A stretch of 64,000 bases of DNA, taken from contig NZ_JAAEEH010000007.1 of the NCBI RefSeq assembly GCF_010179735.1, forward strand, positions 33,885 to 97,884. The letters are read 5' to 3'. This document shows, one piece after another, positions 43,849 to 52,511 of the stretch. The notes below the pieces were generated by a model. That model saw only the letters and a program-made list of their open reading frames with translations. It searched no databases and was not told the DNA's origin. The DNA is from Anaerotalea alkaliphila (GTDB lineage Bacteria; Bacillota; Clostridia; Lachnospirales; Vallitaleaceae). The translations under genes were made by a program, and so were the position numbers. Each line of letters starts with the position of its first letter. Position 1 is the first letter of the stretch.

Positions 43849-45234
43849 TTGAAGAATGATTTCATGCTGCAGGGGCCTACTGCGGAACGGCTGTATGCCG
43901 CCCATGCCAAAAACGCCCCCATCTACGACTACCATTGCCACCTTTCGGCCCAGGAAATCCATGAGGACCGGATATTCGACAACATTTCCTCCATGTGGTT
44001 GAAGCACGACCACTACAAGTGGAGGACCATGCGCTTTGCCGGCGTTCCGGAGAGATACGTCACCGGCGACGGAAGCGACGCGGACAAGTTCCGGCACTTC
44101 GCCAAAACGGCCGGCCGGCTGGTCGGGTCGCCCATCTACCATTGGTCCAACATGGAACTTTCCACCTACTTCGGTGTGGAGGAAGCCCTGACGGAAAAGA
44201 ACTGGGAGGCGGTCTACGACCGCTGCAACAGGAAAATCAGGGAGGAATCCCTTTCCCCGGTGAAGATCATCCTGAACTCCAATGTAAAACTGATCTGCAC
44301 CACCGACGATCCTACGGACAGCCTGGAGCACCACATCCTTTTGAAGGAAAAGGGGCATCCCTTCCAGGTCCTTCCCACCTTCCGCCCGGATAAGGCGCTT
44401 GCCATCCGCAAGCCCGGCTGGACGGAATACCTGAAGGAGCTGGAGAAGGCTTCCGGCATCAGCATCGGAAACTTCCGCGACCTGGCGGATGCCCTGGTTG
44501 ACCGGATCGGCTTCTTCCATTCCCAGGGGTGCGTGCTCGCAGACCATTCCCTGGAAAGCCTGCTGGAGACTTCCGGCACCCTGGAGGATGCGGAAGCGGT
44601 GTTCCAGAAGGCCGTCCTGGGGATGGAGGTCGACTTCCTGGAGGGGGAGATCTTCAGAAACCAGCTCCTGGTCCTTCTGGCCGGCGCATACGCAAAAAAC
44701 AACTGGGCCATGCAGCTCCACATCGGCGCCCTGCGGAACAACAACAGCCGTTGGGCTGCCGTCTTGGGCCCCGATGCCGGCTTCGACGTCATGAACGATT
44801 TTCCCGTGGCCAGACCTTTGGCCGCTTTGTTGGATGCCATGGATGGAAACGGCGGACTGCCCAATACGATCCTCTACACTTTGAACGACAAGGACAATCT
44901 GGTCCTGTCCACCTTGCCCCACTGCTTCTCCATCGACAGTGTGCCGGGCAAAGTGCAGTTCGGTTCCGCCTGGTGGTTCAACGACCACAAGCAAGGGATG
45001 CTCGACCATTTCACAACGCTGGCGAACCAAGGGATGCTGGCCGACTTCGTGGGCATGCTTACGGACTCCCGCAGCTTCCTCTCCTATGCCAGGCACGACT
45101 ATTTCCGCAGGATCCTCTGCAGCTTCCTGGGAACCCTTGTGGACGAAGGCGAATTCCACGGCGATCCGGAAATCCTGGGCGGGATCGTGGAGGACATCTG
45201 CAGCAACAACATCCGGAACTATCTGGGACTCTGA
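43849..45234 (+). CDS. uxaC: Glucuronate (uronate) isomerase
   Basis: A 461-residue amidohydrolase-superfamily enzyme converting D-glucuronate to D-fructuronate (and galacturonate to tagaturonate). The metal-site motif is YDYHCHLSAQEI near residue 24; FDNISSMWLKHDHYKWRTMR, ICTTDDPTDSLEHH and SAWWFNDHKQGM are typical family segments. The start is TTG at 43849: AAGGAG lies 7 bases upstream and the product length fits the family (~465). It is the entry to hexuronate breakdown for the nearby glucuronidase and symporters. The later steps (uxuB, uxuA, kdgK, kdgA) are not in the window. Confidence 0.95.
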   Translation: MKNDFMLQGPTAERLYAAHAKNAPIYDYHCHLSAQEIHEDRIFDNISSMWLKHDHYKWRTMRFAGVPERYVTGDGSDADKFRHFAKTAGRLVGSPIYHWSNMELSTYFGVEEALTEKNWEAVYDRCNRKIREESLSPVKIILNSNVKLICTTDDPTDSLEHHILLKEKGHPFQVLPTFRPDKALAIRKPGWTEYLKELEKASGISIGNFRDLADALVDRIGFFHSQGCVLADHSLESLLETSGTLEDAEAVFQKAVLGMEVDFLEGEIFRNQLLVLLAGAYAKNNWAMQLHIGALRNNNSRWAAVLGPDAGFDVMNDFPVARPLAALLDAMDGNGGLPNTILYTLNDKDNLVLSTLPHCFSIDSVPGKVQFGSAWWFNDHKQGMLDHFTTLANQGMLADFVGMLTDSRSFLSYARHDYFRRILCSFLGTLVDEGEFHGDPEILGGIVEDICSNNIRNYLGL

Positions 45235-45261
45235 ACACGGTTTGGAAATTGGGGACATGCA

Positions 45262-45312
45262 AAAAGAAGCTTGCACGGCAGTCGATTAGGAACTGCCGTG
45301 CAAGCTTCTTTT
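45262..45312. terminator. Bidirectional terminator between uxaC and the GPH symporter
   Basis: A perfect 21-bp stem (45262-45282 / 45292-45312) with a 9-base loop, A-rich at the left base and T-rich at the right. Confidence 0.92.
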
Positions 45313-45323
45313 CATTCATTGGG

Positions 45324-46793
45324 TCATTCTGCAAACGCCTCCGCAACGACGGCCTTCTGCTTCTTCTCCCAGATGTCCTCCTTGATCTCCACCATCCTCT
45401 TCTCATCCAACTCGTAGAACTTCATGGCGACCAGGGATGCCACATGCCCGATCAGCGGAAGACCGAAAACGATGAACAGGATGACCATCTCGAATTTGGA
45501 ATTCACTGCGGTATTGGGTTCGATGACCTGCCCCCCATATCCGGCAAAAGCGATCCCCACGCCGATGATGAAGGTGGCCAGGGAGGAGATCATCTTGTCG
45601 ACAAAGGAGAACAGGGTGCCCAGCAGTCCCGGCATGAAGCGTCCGCTCCGGTAGGTCTCGTAGTCGCTGCAGTCGGCGATCATGGGGATGACGATGTTGC
45701 CGGCCAGCTGGCTCACGGAGACCTGGACAGCCATGAGCACCAGCAGGATGATGACGCTGACTGGCGTTCCCTGGCTGGAATCGGCCCGCAGCACAGGGGT
45801 CAGCGCCAGCATGACGACCAGCATGATTGTGCCCATCCACGTGAAACGCACGAAGGATTTCTTGATGCCCCCTTTGGAAGCCATCCGCACGCCCACAAAG
45901 GCCGCCAGCAGGGTGGGGACGATCACCCAAAGGGAATACTTCCCTTGCAGCGCCGTGCTGTAGAGGATGTTGGAGAAGAGGTACACCATGGCGCCGCGTA
46001 CGGCTACGTTGGCCAGCTTGTCCGTGGAGGCCGCCACCACCAGCATCTGAAGGGGACGGTTGTTCCTGATCACCTCCAAAGAATCGGAAATCTTGACCTT
46101 GGGTGCATGTGCGCCCATGCCGAAGAATTCGGTCCTGTCTTTCTGCCAAATGCCGATGACGGCCAGGATGGTCATCCCCAGGGAGATGACGACGAAGACC
46201 AGGGAGACGTCATGCCACAGGATCGGATCGATGACGTTCTTCTCATAGCGGGGACCCATGAAGGTGAAGATGAACCAGGTTCCCACATTGAAGAGGATGG
46301 CATTGTAGATGGCGTCGAAGAATGTGAACACGGGCCTTTGGGCGGGGTCGTTCGTCAGTACCGCCTGGGCCCCCTTGGTGACCGCTGTCTGGAGCGTATA
46401 CCCCAGGATATAGACCACATAAAGGATGGTCGTGTACAGGTACTTGTAGTTCTCCCCTGCTTCCACATTCGTCCTGAAGAGCAGGAAAACCGAACCGAAA
46501 AGGATGATGTTCCCGACCAACATGAACGGCCTGAACTTGCCGAACTTTCCGTCCGTCCTGTCGATCAGGAACCCGATGATGGGGTCCGTGACGCCGTCGA
46601 ATATCCGCATGCCCATGGCGATGGTTCCTACGATGGCGGCCGAAAGCCCCAATACGTTCTGTGTGTAAAACGCGTAGAACATCATGGCAAGCATGGCGAT
46701 GTTGGTTGCGGTGTTGTTCAGTGTGAAAAGTCCGATCTGCCAAAGCTTGGCGCGGTGGTATCTGGACCGTTGTGCTGCGGTTGTATTCTCCAT
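45324..46793 (-). CDS. GPH-family sugar (glucuronide):cation symporter, copy 1
   Basis: A 489-residue protein with about 12 membrane helices of the glycoside-pentoside-hexuronide:cation symporter family (MelB/UidB group). Family motifs: MRIFDGVTDPIIGFLIDRTDGKFGKFRPFM in loop 2-3 (first part residues 62-80) and IADCSDYETYRSGRFMPGL. It follows the GH2 gene by 13 bases on the same strand, so it most likely imports the glucuronide that enzyme cleaves. A second copy, about 80% identical by eye, lies 6 kb away. Substrate is inferred from uxaC and the GH2 gene. Confidence 0.9.
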   Translation of the reverse strand: MENTTAAQRSRYHRAKLWQIGLFTLNNTATNIAMLAMMFYAFYTQNVLGLSAAIVGTIAMGMRIFDGVTDPIIGFLIDRTDGKFGKFRPFMLVGNIILFGSVFLLFRTNVEAGENYKYLYTTILYVVYILGYTLQTAVTKGAQAVLTNDPAQRPVFTFFDAIYNAILFNVGTWFIFTFMGPRYEKNVIDPILWHDVSLVFVVISLGMTILAVIGIWQKDRTEFFGMGAHAPKVKISDSLEVIRNNRPLQMLVVAASTDKLANVAVRGAMVYLFSNILYSTALQGKYSLWVIVPTLLAAFVGVRMASKGGIKKSFVRFTWMGTIMLVVMLALTPVLRADSSQGTPVSVIILLVLMAVQVSVSQLAGNIVIPMIADCSDYETYRSGRFMPGLLGTLFSFVDKMISSLATFIIGVGIAFAGYGGQVIEPNTAVNSKFEMVILFIVFGLPLIGHVASLVAMKFYELDEKRMVEIKEDIWEKKQKAVVAEAFAE

Positions 46794-46806
46794 CGTTCTA
46801 TCCCTC

Positions 46807-49095
46807 CTATTGTTCCTGTCCTTTCCGGATGGCGGAAAGCTCCTTGTTCAACAGGTACATCACTTTTTCCGTGAACGTTTCCTCGGCCATGCCGGCCAAC
46901 ATGTCGATGCTCATTCCTTCAAGCATGCCGTACATGGGCTGGCTTTCCACATCCCCCAAGTATTTCCGGATCACGGCCTTGGCTTCCATGTTTTCCATCA
47001 TTGCGCCCAGGCTGTCCTTGGTGGAGAAGCAGTCCTCGGACATCACCAGCTCTTCCACCACAACATCCTCCAGGTCCTCCGGCATGGTGAACCAGTTGTC
47101 CACCACTCCGCCCTTGGCTTCCGGGGCCCCATAGCTGGGATTTTCTTCCCGAACCCGCTGGAAATGGGCCGTATCCCGGGCTTCCAAGCTGCCGTCTGCC
47201 ATAAGCCCTTCCACCTGCAGGGTATTTTCCCCCATCTGCAGGGGAACCTGCCGAAAGACCACCACATGTCCGTCGCCGTCCTTTTCCTCCATTGTGGTCC
47301 CGTTCACCTGTAGGCGGACCTTGCCGCAGGTGGTGTACACCTTCAAGTCGATTTCCCCGGTGGCCCGTTCAACAAAGCGTTTGCCGGTGATGTGGACGAA
47401 CTTCTCCTTGGACCAGTGGGCTTTGTACATGTAGAAGGCGTCCTTCTTGATTTTCCGGTCATAGGTCACCAGCCCCTTGTTGTTCCTGCCTTGCACGCCA
47501 CCCTCGTCCCGGATGTTGGCCCCGAAGTCGAACATGTTCCAGACATAGGTGCCCCACAGGTAGGGACGGGCCTCGAAAATCTTCCAAACGGTCTCGTGGT
47601 ACAGGGCATGGTACTCTTCCGTGTAGTCCTTCACTTTCGGGGTCTCGCTGTGGTATTGGATGATGCCTTCCGCCCCGTATTCGGATATGCTCAGCTTCAC
47701 TTTCGGGTTGGCGGCATGGAAACCGTCCAGCCAACCGGCGAAGTCTTCCGCCTGGCCCTGGTACCATCCGTAGTACTTGTTGTAGCCCACAGTGTCCGTC
47801 ATGAAGTTGTAGGGATCCCCGTCCTTCACGAACATCACGTTGGCCATGGTGGTCAGCCTGTTGGGATCCTCTTTCTTGGCGATTTCGGCCAGTTCCTGGA
47901 CCACCTGCCGCACCAGGGGCTTTTCCCCCCCGATTTGGATCTCGTTCTGCACCCCCCAGAAGAAGATGGAAGGATGGTTGTAGTTCTGCCGGATCAGCTC
48001 CACCAACTGTTGCTTGGCGTTTTCCCCGTCCGCATCGGATTTGCCCATGACGCTGATGAAGGGAATTTCCGCCCAAAGCACCATCCCCTCCCTGTCGCAC
48101 AGGTCGTAGAAATACTGGTTGTGCTGGTAATGGGCCAGCCGGATGGAGTTTGCCCCCACTTCCTTGATCAGGGCCATGTCCTCGTCCTGCTCCCTGGGTG
48201 TGATTGCCCATCCCATGTCCTTCCTGTCCTGGTGTCTGGAGACGCCATGGAGTGGAAGGTGCTCCCCGTTCAGGAAGAAGCCTTTTTCAGCATCCACTTC
48301 GAAATGGCGGACCCCGAAGGGGATCAGGACCTCGTCCACCGTGTCGTTGCAGCTGGCAAGGGAAGCCTTCAGGCTGTACAGATAGGGATTCTCCAAACCG
48401 TGCCACAGGTTGGGGTTCTCGATGGAAAGGGGGACGGCGGCTTCCGCCGTGCTTCCCGCTTCCACGAACACCTCCCTTGCACCGTAGGCCACCGTCTTTC
48501 CTGCATCGTCCAGCACCTCCAGCCAGAGCCGGACCTTCTCCGTGGCCTCCCTGCTGTTGGAGATCCGGCTGCGCACGGTGAGCTCCGCCTTTTCCCGGTC
48601 CACCTTCTCCTGGGTGATGTAAATCCCCTGGGAGCCATGGTCCATTAGGTCGAAGTGTACCGGTTCGGCCACAATCAGCGCCACATCCCTATAGATGCCG
48701 CCGTAGAACGTGAAGTCCGCCATCTGGGGATACACGTCCTCATACACCGTGTTGTCCACCTTGACGGACAAGGTGTTCTCCCCGCCCACCGCCAGTCCGT
48801 CGGTCACATCGAAACGGAAGGTGCTGTAGCCTCCCCGATGCTGTCCCAGGTGCTTTCCGTTCATGTAGACATCCGTTACGCTGTTGGAGCCCTGGAACTC
48901 CAGGAAGAAACGCTTTCCCTCTTCCTGGGAAGTCACCTGGAACCTCTTCTCGTACCAACAGGCTCCCTTGTAAAAATTGAATCCGTTGGCACCGTCCTGG
49001 GCGTTCCATGTATGGGGCAGGTTAACGCTCTCCCAAGCGCCACCCTCCGTCTTCAGGAACTTCCAGTCCCGGTTCATGTCCTTTGCAATTCTCAT
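46807..49095 (-). CDS. Glycoside hydrolase family 2, probable beta-glucuronidase
   Basis: A 762-residue GH2 enzyme. Sugar-binding, immunoglobulin-like and TIM-barrel domains follow in order; the acid/base Glu is in FFWGVQNEIQIG (near 386) and the nucleophile Glu in LSISEYGAEG (near 470). GRNNKGLVTYDRKIKKDAFY carries an N-x-K, which in beta-glucuronidases contacts the sugar carboxylate, but many GH2 beta-galactosidases have a similar stretch. An extra C-terminal beta domain (DUF4982-like) and a helical tail follow. AAGGAGG lies 6 bases before the ATG. Glucuronidase is favoured by the neighbouring uxaC and GPH symporter; galactosidase remains possible. Confidence 0.8.
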   Translation of the reverse strand: MRIAKDMNRDWKFLKTEGGAWESVNLPHTWNAQDGANGFNFYKGACWYEKRFQVTSQEEGKRFFLEFQGSNSVTDVYMNGKHLGQHRGGYSTFRFDVTDGLAVGGENTLSVKVDNTVYEDVYPQMADFTFYGGIYRDVALIVAEPVHFDLMDHGSQGIYITQEKVDREKAELTVRSRISNSREATEKVRLWLEVLDDAGKTVAYGAREVFVEAGSTAEAAVPLSIENPNLWHGLENPYLYSLKASLASCNDTVDEVLIPFGVRHFEVDAEKGFFLNGEHLPLHGVSRHQDRKDMGWAITPREQDEDMALIKEVGANSIRLAHYQHNQYFYDLCDREGMVLWAEIPFISVMGKSDADGENAKQQLVELIRQNYNHPSIFFWGVQNEIQIGGEKPLVRQVVQELAEIAKKEDPNRLTTMANVMFVKDGDPYNFMTDTVGYNKYYGWYQGQAEDFAGWLDGFHAANPKVKLSISEYGAEGIIQYHSETPKVKDYTEEYHALYHETVWKIFEARPYLWGTYVWNMFDFGANIRDEGGVQGRNNKGLVTYDRKIKKDAFYMYKAHWSKEKFVHITGKRFVERATGEIDLKVYTTCGKVRLQVNGTTMEEKDGDGHVVVFRQVPLQMGENTLQVEGLMADGSLEARDTAHFQRVREENPSYGAPEAKGGVVDNWFTMPEDLEDVVVEELVMSEDCFSTKDSLGAMMENMEAKAVIRKYLGDVESQPMYGMLEGMSIDMLAGMAEETFTEKVMYLLNKELSAIRKGQEQ

Positions 49096-49230
49096 AAATA
49101 TCCTCCTTGTGGTTTGTGGCTTCCTTCCATCCTTCATTGTATTCATTGTAGCAAATTTTCCAGCAGAGTGTTATAATCTAATTTAAGAAAGCAGCACCAT
49201 ATTTATTTTTTCACAATGGAGGAGACGCAT
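49096..49230. promoter_or_regulatory. Divergent promoter region between GH2 gene and AraC regulator
   Basis: A 135-base AT-rich gap. Rightward TATAAT stands at 49172-49177 before the araC-type gene. Leftward, TGCTACAAT (extended -10) lies ~55 bases before the GH2 gene. Neither has a clear -35, as is common for regulated promoters. Confidence 0.5.
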
Positions 49231-50508
49231 ATGAAGAAAATCGAATTCGACCAGCGGATCATACGCGGCATGCAGCATTTGAACGCCCTCACCCAGTTGG
49301 ACCTGGTTTGGTTCTCCCCCGCCTTCGAGAGGGTCCACAGCCTTGCCAAACAGCCCATCCCCCAGGTCCTGGACTTCGACCCGGAGGAAGACAATCCCCG
49401 GATCGCCGCCCTCTGCATGGAGACGGCCCCCCCCAGCAGCTGCGTCGCCTCCACCCGGGGGGACCTGGAATTCGTCTTCATCCCCCTCTTGTTTCAGGAT
49501 GCACCCGCAGGATACCTCCGGATGGGGCCCTTCCTAACCAGCCCCAAGGACGACGCTTCCATTTCCAGGCTCATGGTCCACTGGGGCCTCCCCCTTTTCC
49601 AGCGCCATCTGCTCCGCAACTACTACGACAGCCTGAAAATCCTTTCAGACAATTACAGCCAGCACCTCAGCTTCATCGGCATGAACCTCTTCGGGTCCAG
49701 CACCCATGATGTGCCCACCGCAAATTACCATGCGCTGGGCGGAGGTCCCCAGGCTGCGGAAGGCGCTCCGGCGGCCGACGCCACCGAGGACATGCTAGCG
49801 CTTCGTTATGGCTACGAACACGAACTGCGCAGGGCTGTGGCCAGGGGGGATGAAACGCAGGTGGAAAAGCTCATCCGGCAGATCGAAACCGAAACCCCCA
49901 TCAAGGACCGTTTTCCCGAGAACCCCCTGCGTTCCGCAAAGAACATCGCCATCGTCATGAACACCATCTTCCGCCATGCGGCCGAAGAGGGGGGACTGCA
50001 TCCCGTCTACCTGGACCAGTTGTCCATGCGCTTCGCCATCCTCATCGAGCAAGCCAGCACGCGGGCGGGAATCTACAAGTTGCAGACGGAAATGTACCAG
50101 AGTTATACCCGGGCCGTGAAGGAACACGCCTATCCCCAGCTTTCCCCTTCCCTTCGCCGGGTGGTGGACACCATCCAACTCCATCTGGACGAGGACCTGG
50201 GTGTCACGGCCCTGGCCCGACGCTTCGAGATGCAGCCCTCCAATCTCGCCAACCAGTTCAAGGCCCAGATGGGCTGCACCTTGTCCGAATTCGTCAACCG
50301 GCTCCGGGTCCAGGAGGCCTGCCACCATCTGCGGCATACCGGCTTGTCCGTCCAGGAGATCAGCCGCCTGGTGGGGATCGACGACCCCAACTATTTTTCC
50401 CGGGTCTTCCGGAAGCACAAGCACCTGTCCCCTACCGGATACAGGCGCGCTTCCCATGCGGAAGAGGAAGGAAGGGGAGCACGAAAAGGAAGGCCGCAGA
50501 CGGTCTGA
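49231..50508 (+). CDS. AraC-family regulator, probable control of glucuronide genes
   Basis: A 425-residue regulator. The N-terminal ~150 residues form a sensor-like domain (ASTRGDLEFVFIPLLFQDAP; GYLRMGPFL), followed by a helical linker and a C-terminal AraC DNA-binding domain with two helix-turn-helices (LGVTALARRFEMQPSNLANQ; LSVQEISRLVGIDDPNYFSR) ending SPTGYRR. The ATG at 49231 is chosen over one five codons earlier because GGAGGAG is then correctly spaced. It diverges from the GH2-symporter unit. The last codons and the stop lie inside the downstream terminator hairpin. Confidence 0.88.
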   Translation: MKKIEFDQRIIRGMQHLNALTQLDLVWFSPAFERVHSLAKQPIPQVLDFDPEEDNPRIAALCMETAPPSSCVASTRGDLEFVFIPLLFQDAPAGYLRMGPFLTSPKDDASISRLMVHWGLPLFQRHLLRNYYDSLKILSDNYSQHLSFIGMNLFGSSTHDVPTANYHALGGGPQAAEGAPAADATEDMLALRYGYEHELRRAVARGDETQVEKLIRQIETETPIKDRFPENPLRSAKNIAIVMNTIFRHAAEEGGLHPVYLDQLSMRFAILIEQASTRAGIYKLQTEMYQSYTRAVKEHAYPQLSPSLRRVVDTIQLHLDEDLGVTALARRFEMQPSNLANQFKAQMGCTLSEFVNRLRVQEACHHLRHTGLSVQEISRLVGIDDPNYFSRVFRKHKHLSPTGYRRASHAEEEGRGARKGRPQTV

Positions 50509-50530
50509 TCCAACCGTCTGCGGCCTTCCT
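50487..50530. terminator. Terminator overlapping the end of the AraC gene
   Basis: A perfect 17-bp stem (50487-50503 / 50514-50530) with a 10-base loop. The left arm is coding sequence for the regulator and its TGA stop (50506-50508) is in the loop. On the other side it follows the hydroxyacid dehydrogenase gene. Confidence 0.82.
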
Positions 50531-50548
50531 CGATGCGTATCCTAAACC

Positions 50549-51514
50549 TTACTGCGGGTTCACGATGTTGATGGGATTTCCCGCCTGGAACGCACGCAGG
50601 TTGTCCACCGCCACATCCATCAGACGCTGTCGTGCCTCTTTCGGTGCCCAGGCGATGTGGGGGGTGATCAGGATGTTGGGAGCCTGGAGCAGAGGGTTGT
50701 CCGCCTGCACCGGTTCGCTGGAGACAACGTCCAAAGCGGCTCCCCCCACCTTGCCCTCCTTGAGGGCGGCGGCCAGGTCCTCCTCCACCACCAGTGCGCC
50801 CCTGGAGGTGTTGACCAGAAGCACTCCGGTCTTCATCCTGGAGATGGATTCCCTGTTGACCATGCCTTCGGTCTCCTTCGTCAGGGGGACATGGAGGCTG
50901 ATGACATCCGACTCCCCATAGAGGGTCTCCAAGTCCACGAAGCGCAGCGTGTCGGACTCCATGGACGGGTCCGGCCTCCTGGCGTACACCAGGACCTGCA
51001 TGCCGAAGGCCTGGGCGATCCGTGCCGTCCTCGTACCGATCCTCCCCAATCCCACGATGCCCATGGTCTTGCCGTCCAGCTCCATCAGCGGATGGTCCCA
51101 ATAGCAGAAATCCAGGCTCCTGGTCCATCGTTCTTCCTTCAGCACCGTGTCGCTGTGATGCCCCACATGGTGGGCCAGCTCCAGGAGGAGGGCAAAGACG
51201 AACTGGGCCACCGCATTGGTGCCGTAGGTGGGCACATTGGCGATAGGAATCCCCAGGGTCTTGGCGGCCTCCACATCCACCACATTGTAGCCTGTGGCCA
51301 GGACACCGATGAAGCGCAGGTTGGGGCAGGATTCCAATGTTTCCCTGGTCAGGGGGGTCTTGTTGGTATAGACCGCTTCCGCATCCCCGATCCGCTCCAG
51401 GATCCGGTCGGCAGGGGTCCTGTCATGGACTTCCAGGTCCCCCAGGGCCTGAAGGCCCTCCCAGCTGAGGTCGCCGGGGTTCAGCGTATATCCGTCCAAT
51501 ACGACTGTCTTCAT
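50549..51514 (-). CDS. D-2-hydroxyacid dehydrogenase, glycerate/hydroxypyruvate type
   Basis: A 321-residue NAD(P)-dependent dehydrogenase like HprA. The Rossmann motif is MGIVGLGRIGTRTARIAQAFG; the catalytic Arg is in VNTSRGALV, Glu in VVSSEPVQ and His in TPHIAWAPKEAR. Substrate is not certain. In this locus it may reduce a keto acid formed from uronates. Its ATG overlaps the stop of the epimerase-like gene as ATGA, so the two are coupled and share a transcript with the second symporter. Confidence 0.88.
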   Translation of the reverse strand: MKTVVLDGYTLNPGDLSWEGLQALGDLEVHDRTPADRILERIGDAEAVYTNKTPLTRETLESCPNLRFIGVLATGYNVVDVEAAKTLGIPIANVPTYGTNAVAQFVFALLLELAHHVGHHSDTVLKEERWTRSLDFCYWDHPLMELDGKTMGIVGLGRIGTRTARIAQAFGMQVLVYARRPDPSMESDTLRFVDLETLYGESDVISLHVPLTKETEGMVNRESISRMKTGVLLVNTSRGALVVEEDLAAALKEGKVGGAALDVVSSEPVQADNPLLQAPNILITPHIAWAPKEARQRLMDVAVDNLRAFQAGNPINIVNPQ

Positions 51515-52440
51515 CCTTTTCCTCCTTCGATTTCCAGATTGGCCCAGGCGATGTTCAGTACCCGCTTGCAGTTGGCGATGGCCAGTTCGGAGGTCTGGTC
51601 CGCCGCCGGCTTCACCTCGAAGCTGACGATGGGTTTTTCCTCCTTGTCGAAGAAACCGCTGGCGAACAGCACCTGCAGGAAGCGGGTGACCTCCTCCACG
51701 TCGTTCTCGCTGTTGGGGTAGCCGAACACCGGATGCTCGTCCCCGTAGGCGTCGTGGGAGGGATCGGAAATCACCGTGTTTCCCAGGTGGATGTGCACAA
51801 CATGCTCCAGGATAGGCTGGATGGCATGCTCGTAGCTCTCGTAGTACATGGGTATGTGGCTCAGGTCCACCATCAGGCCGAAATTGTCGTGGGTCTTCTT
51901 CATGTCCTCGGCAAACCGCTTGGCCAGCATGGTGGGACCGATCAGGCTCTTCTTGGCGATGTCGTAGTCGAAAATCTCCAGGATGATCCGGATTCCCTTG
52001 GGTTTCGCATGGTCGCAGAGGGCTCGGGTGGATTTCAGCAGCTGGGTGTAGGAATCTTCCTTGCTTTCCTCCTCATACTTGCCGCTCAGGAAAGCGAACC
52101 CTTTGATTCCCATCTCCTCCGCTTGGTCGATCCCCCCCTTGAGTGCCTCCACCGCCTTCAGCCTTTCCTCTTCCTGCAGATGGTTCACGTTCAGCCCTCC
52201 CATCAGTGTGATGGGCTGGCTTCCGAAACCACCACGGACATGGGCGGTCCGCATGTGTTTTCCCACCAGCTTGCGCACTTCGGGATCGTTGATCCTGGTC
52301 AGTTCGATTGCGGTGAAATAGGGATCTTCCAGTATCCTGTCCACCGAAGGAAGGATTTCCCCTTCTCCGGACATGGTCTTCGGAAAAGCCATGAAGTGGA
52401 CGATGCCCAGGTCGAAATATTTGTACATGCTTTCTTTCAT
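51511..52440 (-). CDS. Xylose-isomerase-like TIM-barrel sugar isomerase/epimerase
   Basis: A 309-residue AP-endonuclease-2/xylose-isomerase fold protein. Likely metal ligands are Glu in IRIILEIFDYD, Asp/His in LMVDLSHIPMYYES, His in HVVHIHLGNTV and Glu in IVSFEVKP. Such proteins interconvert keto-sugars or isomerise hydroxypyruvate. Close pairing with a hydroxyacid dehydrogenase suggests sequential steps on a uronate-derived compound. The ATG at 52440 is chosen (10 bases after AAGGAG); another ATG three codons earlier is almost on top of the ribosome binding site. Exact substrate unknown. Confidence 0.82.
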   Translation of the reverse strand: MKESMYKYFDLGIVHFMAFPKTMSGEGEILPSVDRILEDPYFTAIELTRINDPEVRKLVGKHMRTAHVRGGFGSQPITLMGGLNVNHLQEEERLKAVEALKGGIDQAEEMGIKGFAFLSGKYEEESKEDSYTQLLKSTRALCDHAKPKGIRIILEIFDYDIAKKSLIGPTMLAKRFAEDMKKTHDNFGLMVDLSHIPMYYESYEHAIQPILEHVVHIHLGNTVISDPSHDAYGDEHPVFGYPNSENDVEEVTRFLQVLFASGFFDKEEKPIVSFEVKPAADQTSELAIANCKRVLNIAWANLEIEGGKG

Positions 52441-52511
52441 GATTTTCATGCTCCTTTCAGAATGTGGAAAGGCTAAAGGCCTCCCTTCGGGAAGCCCTCC
52501 TCCTTTCATGT

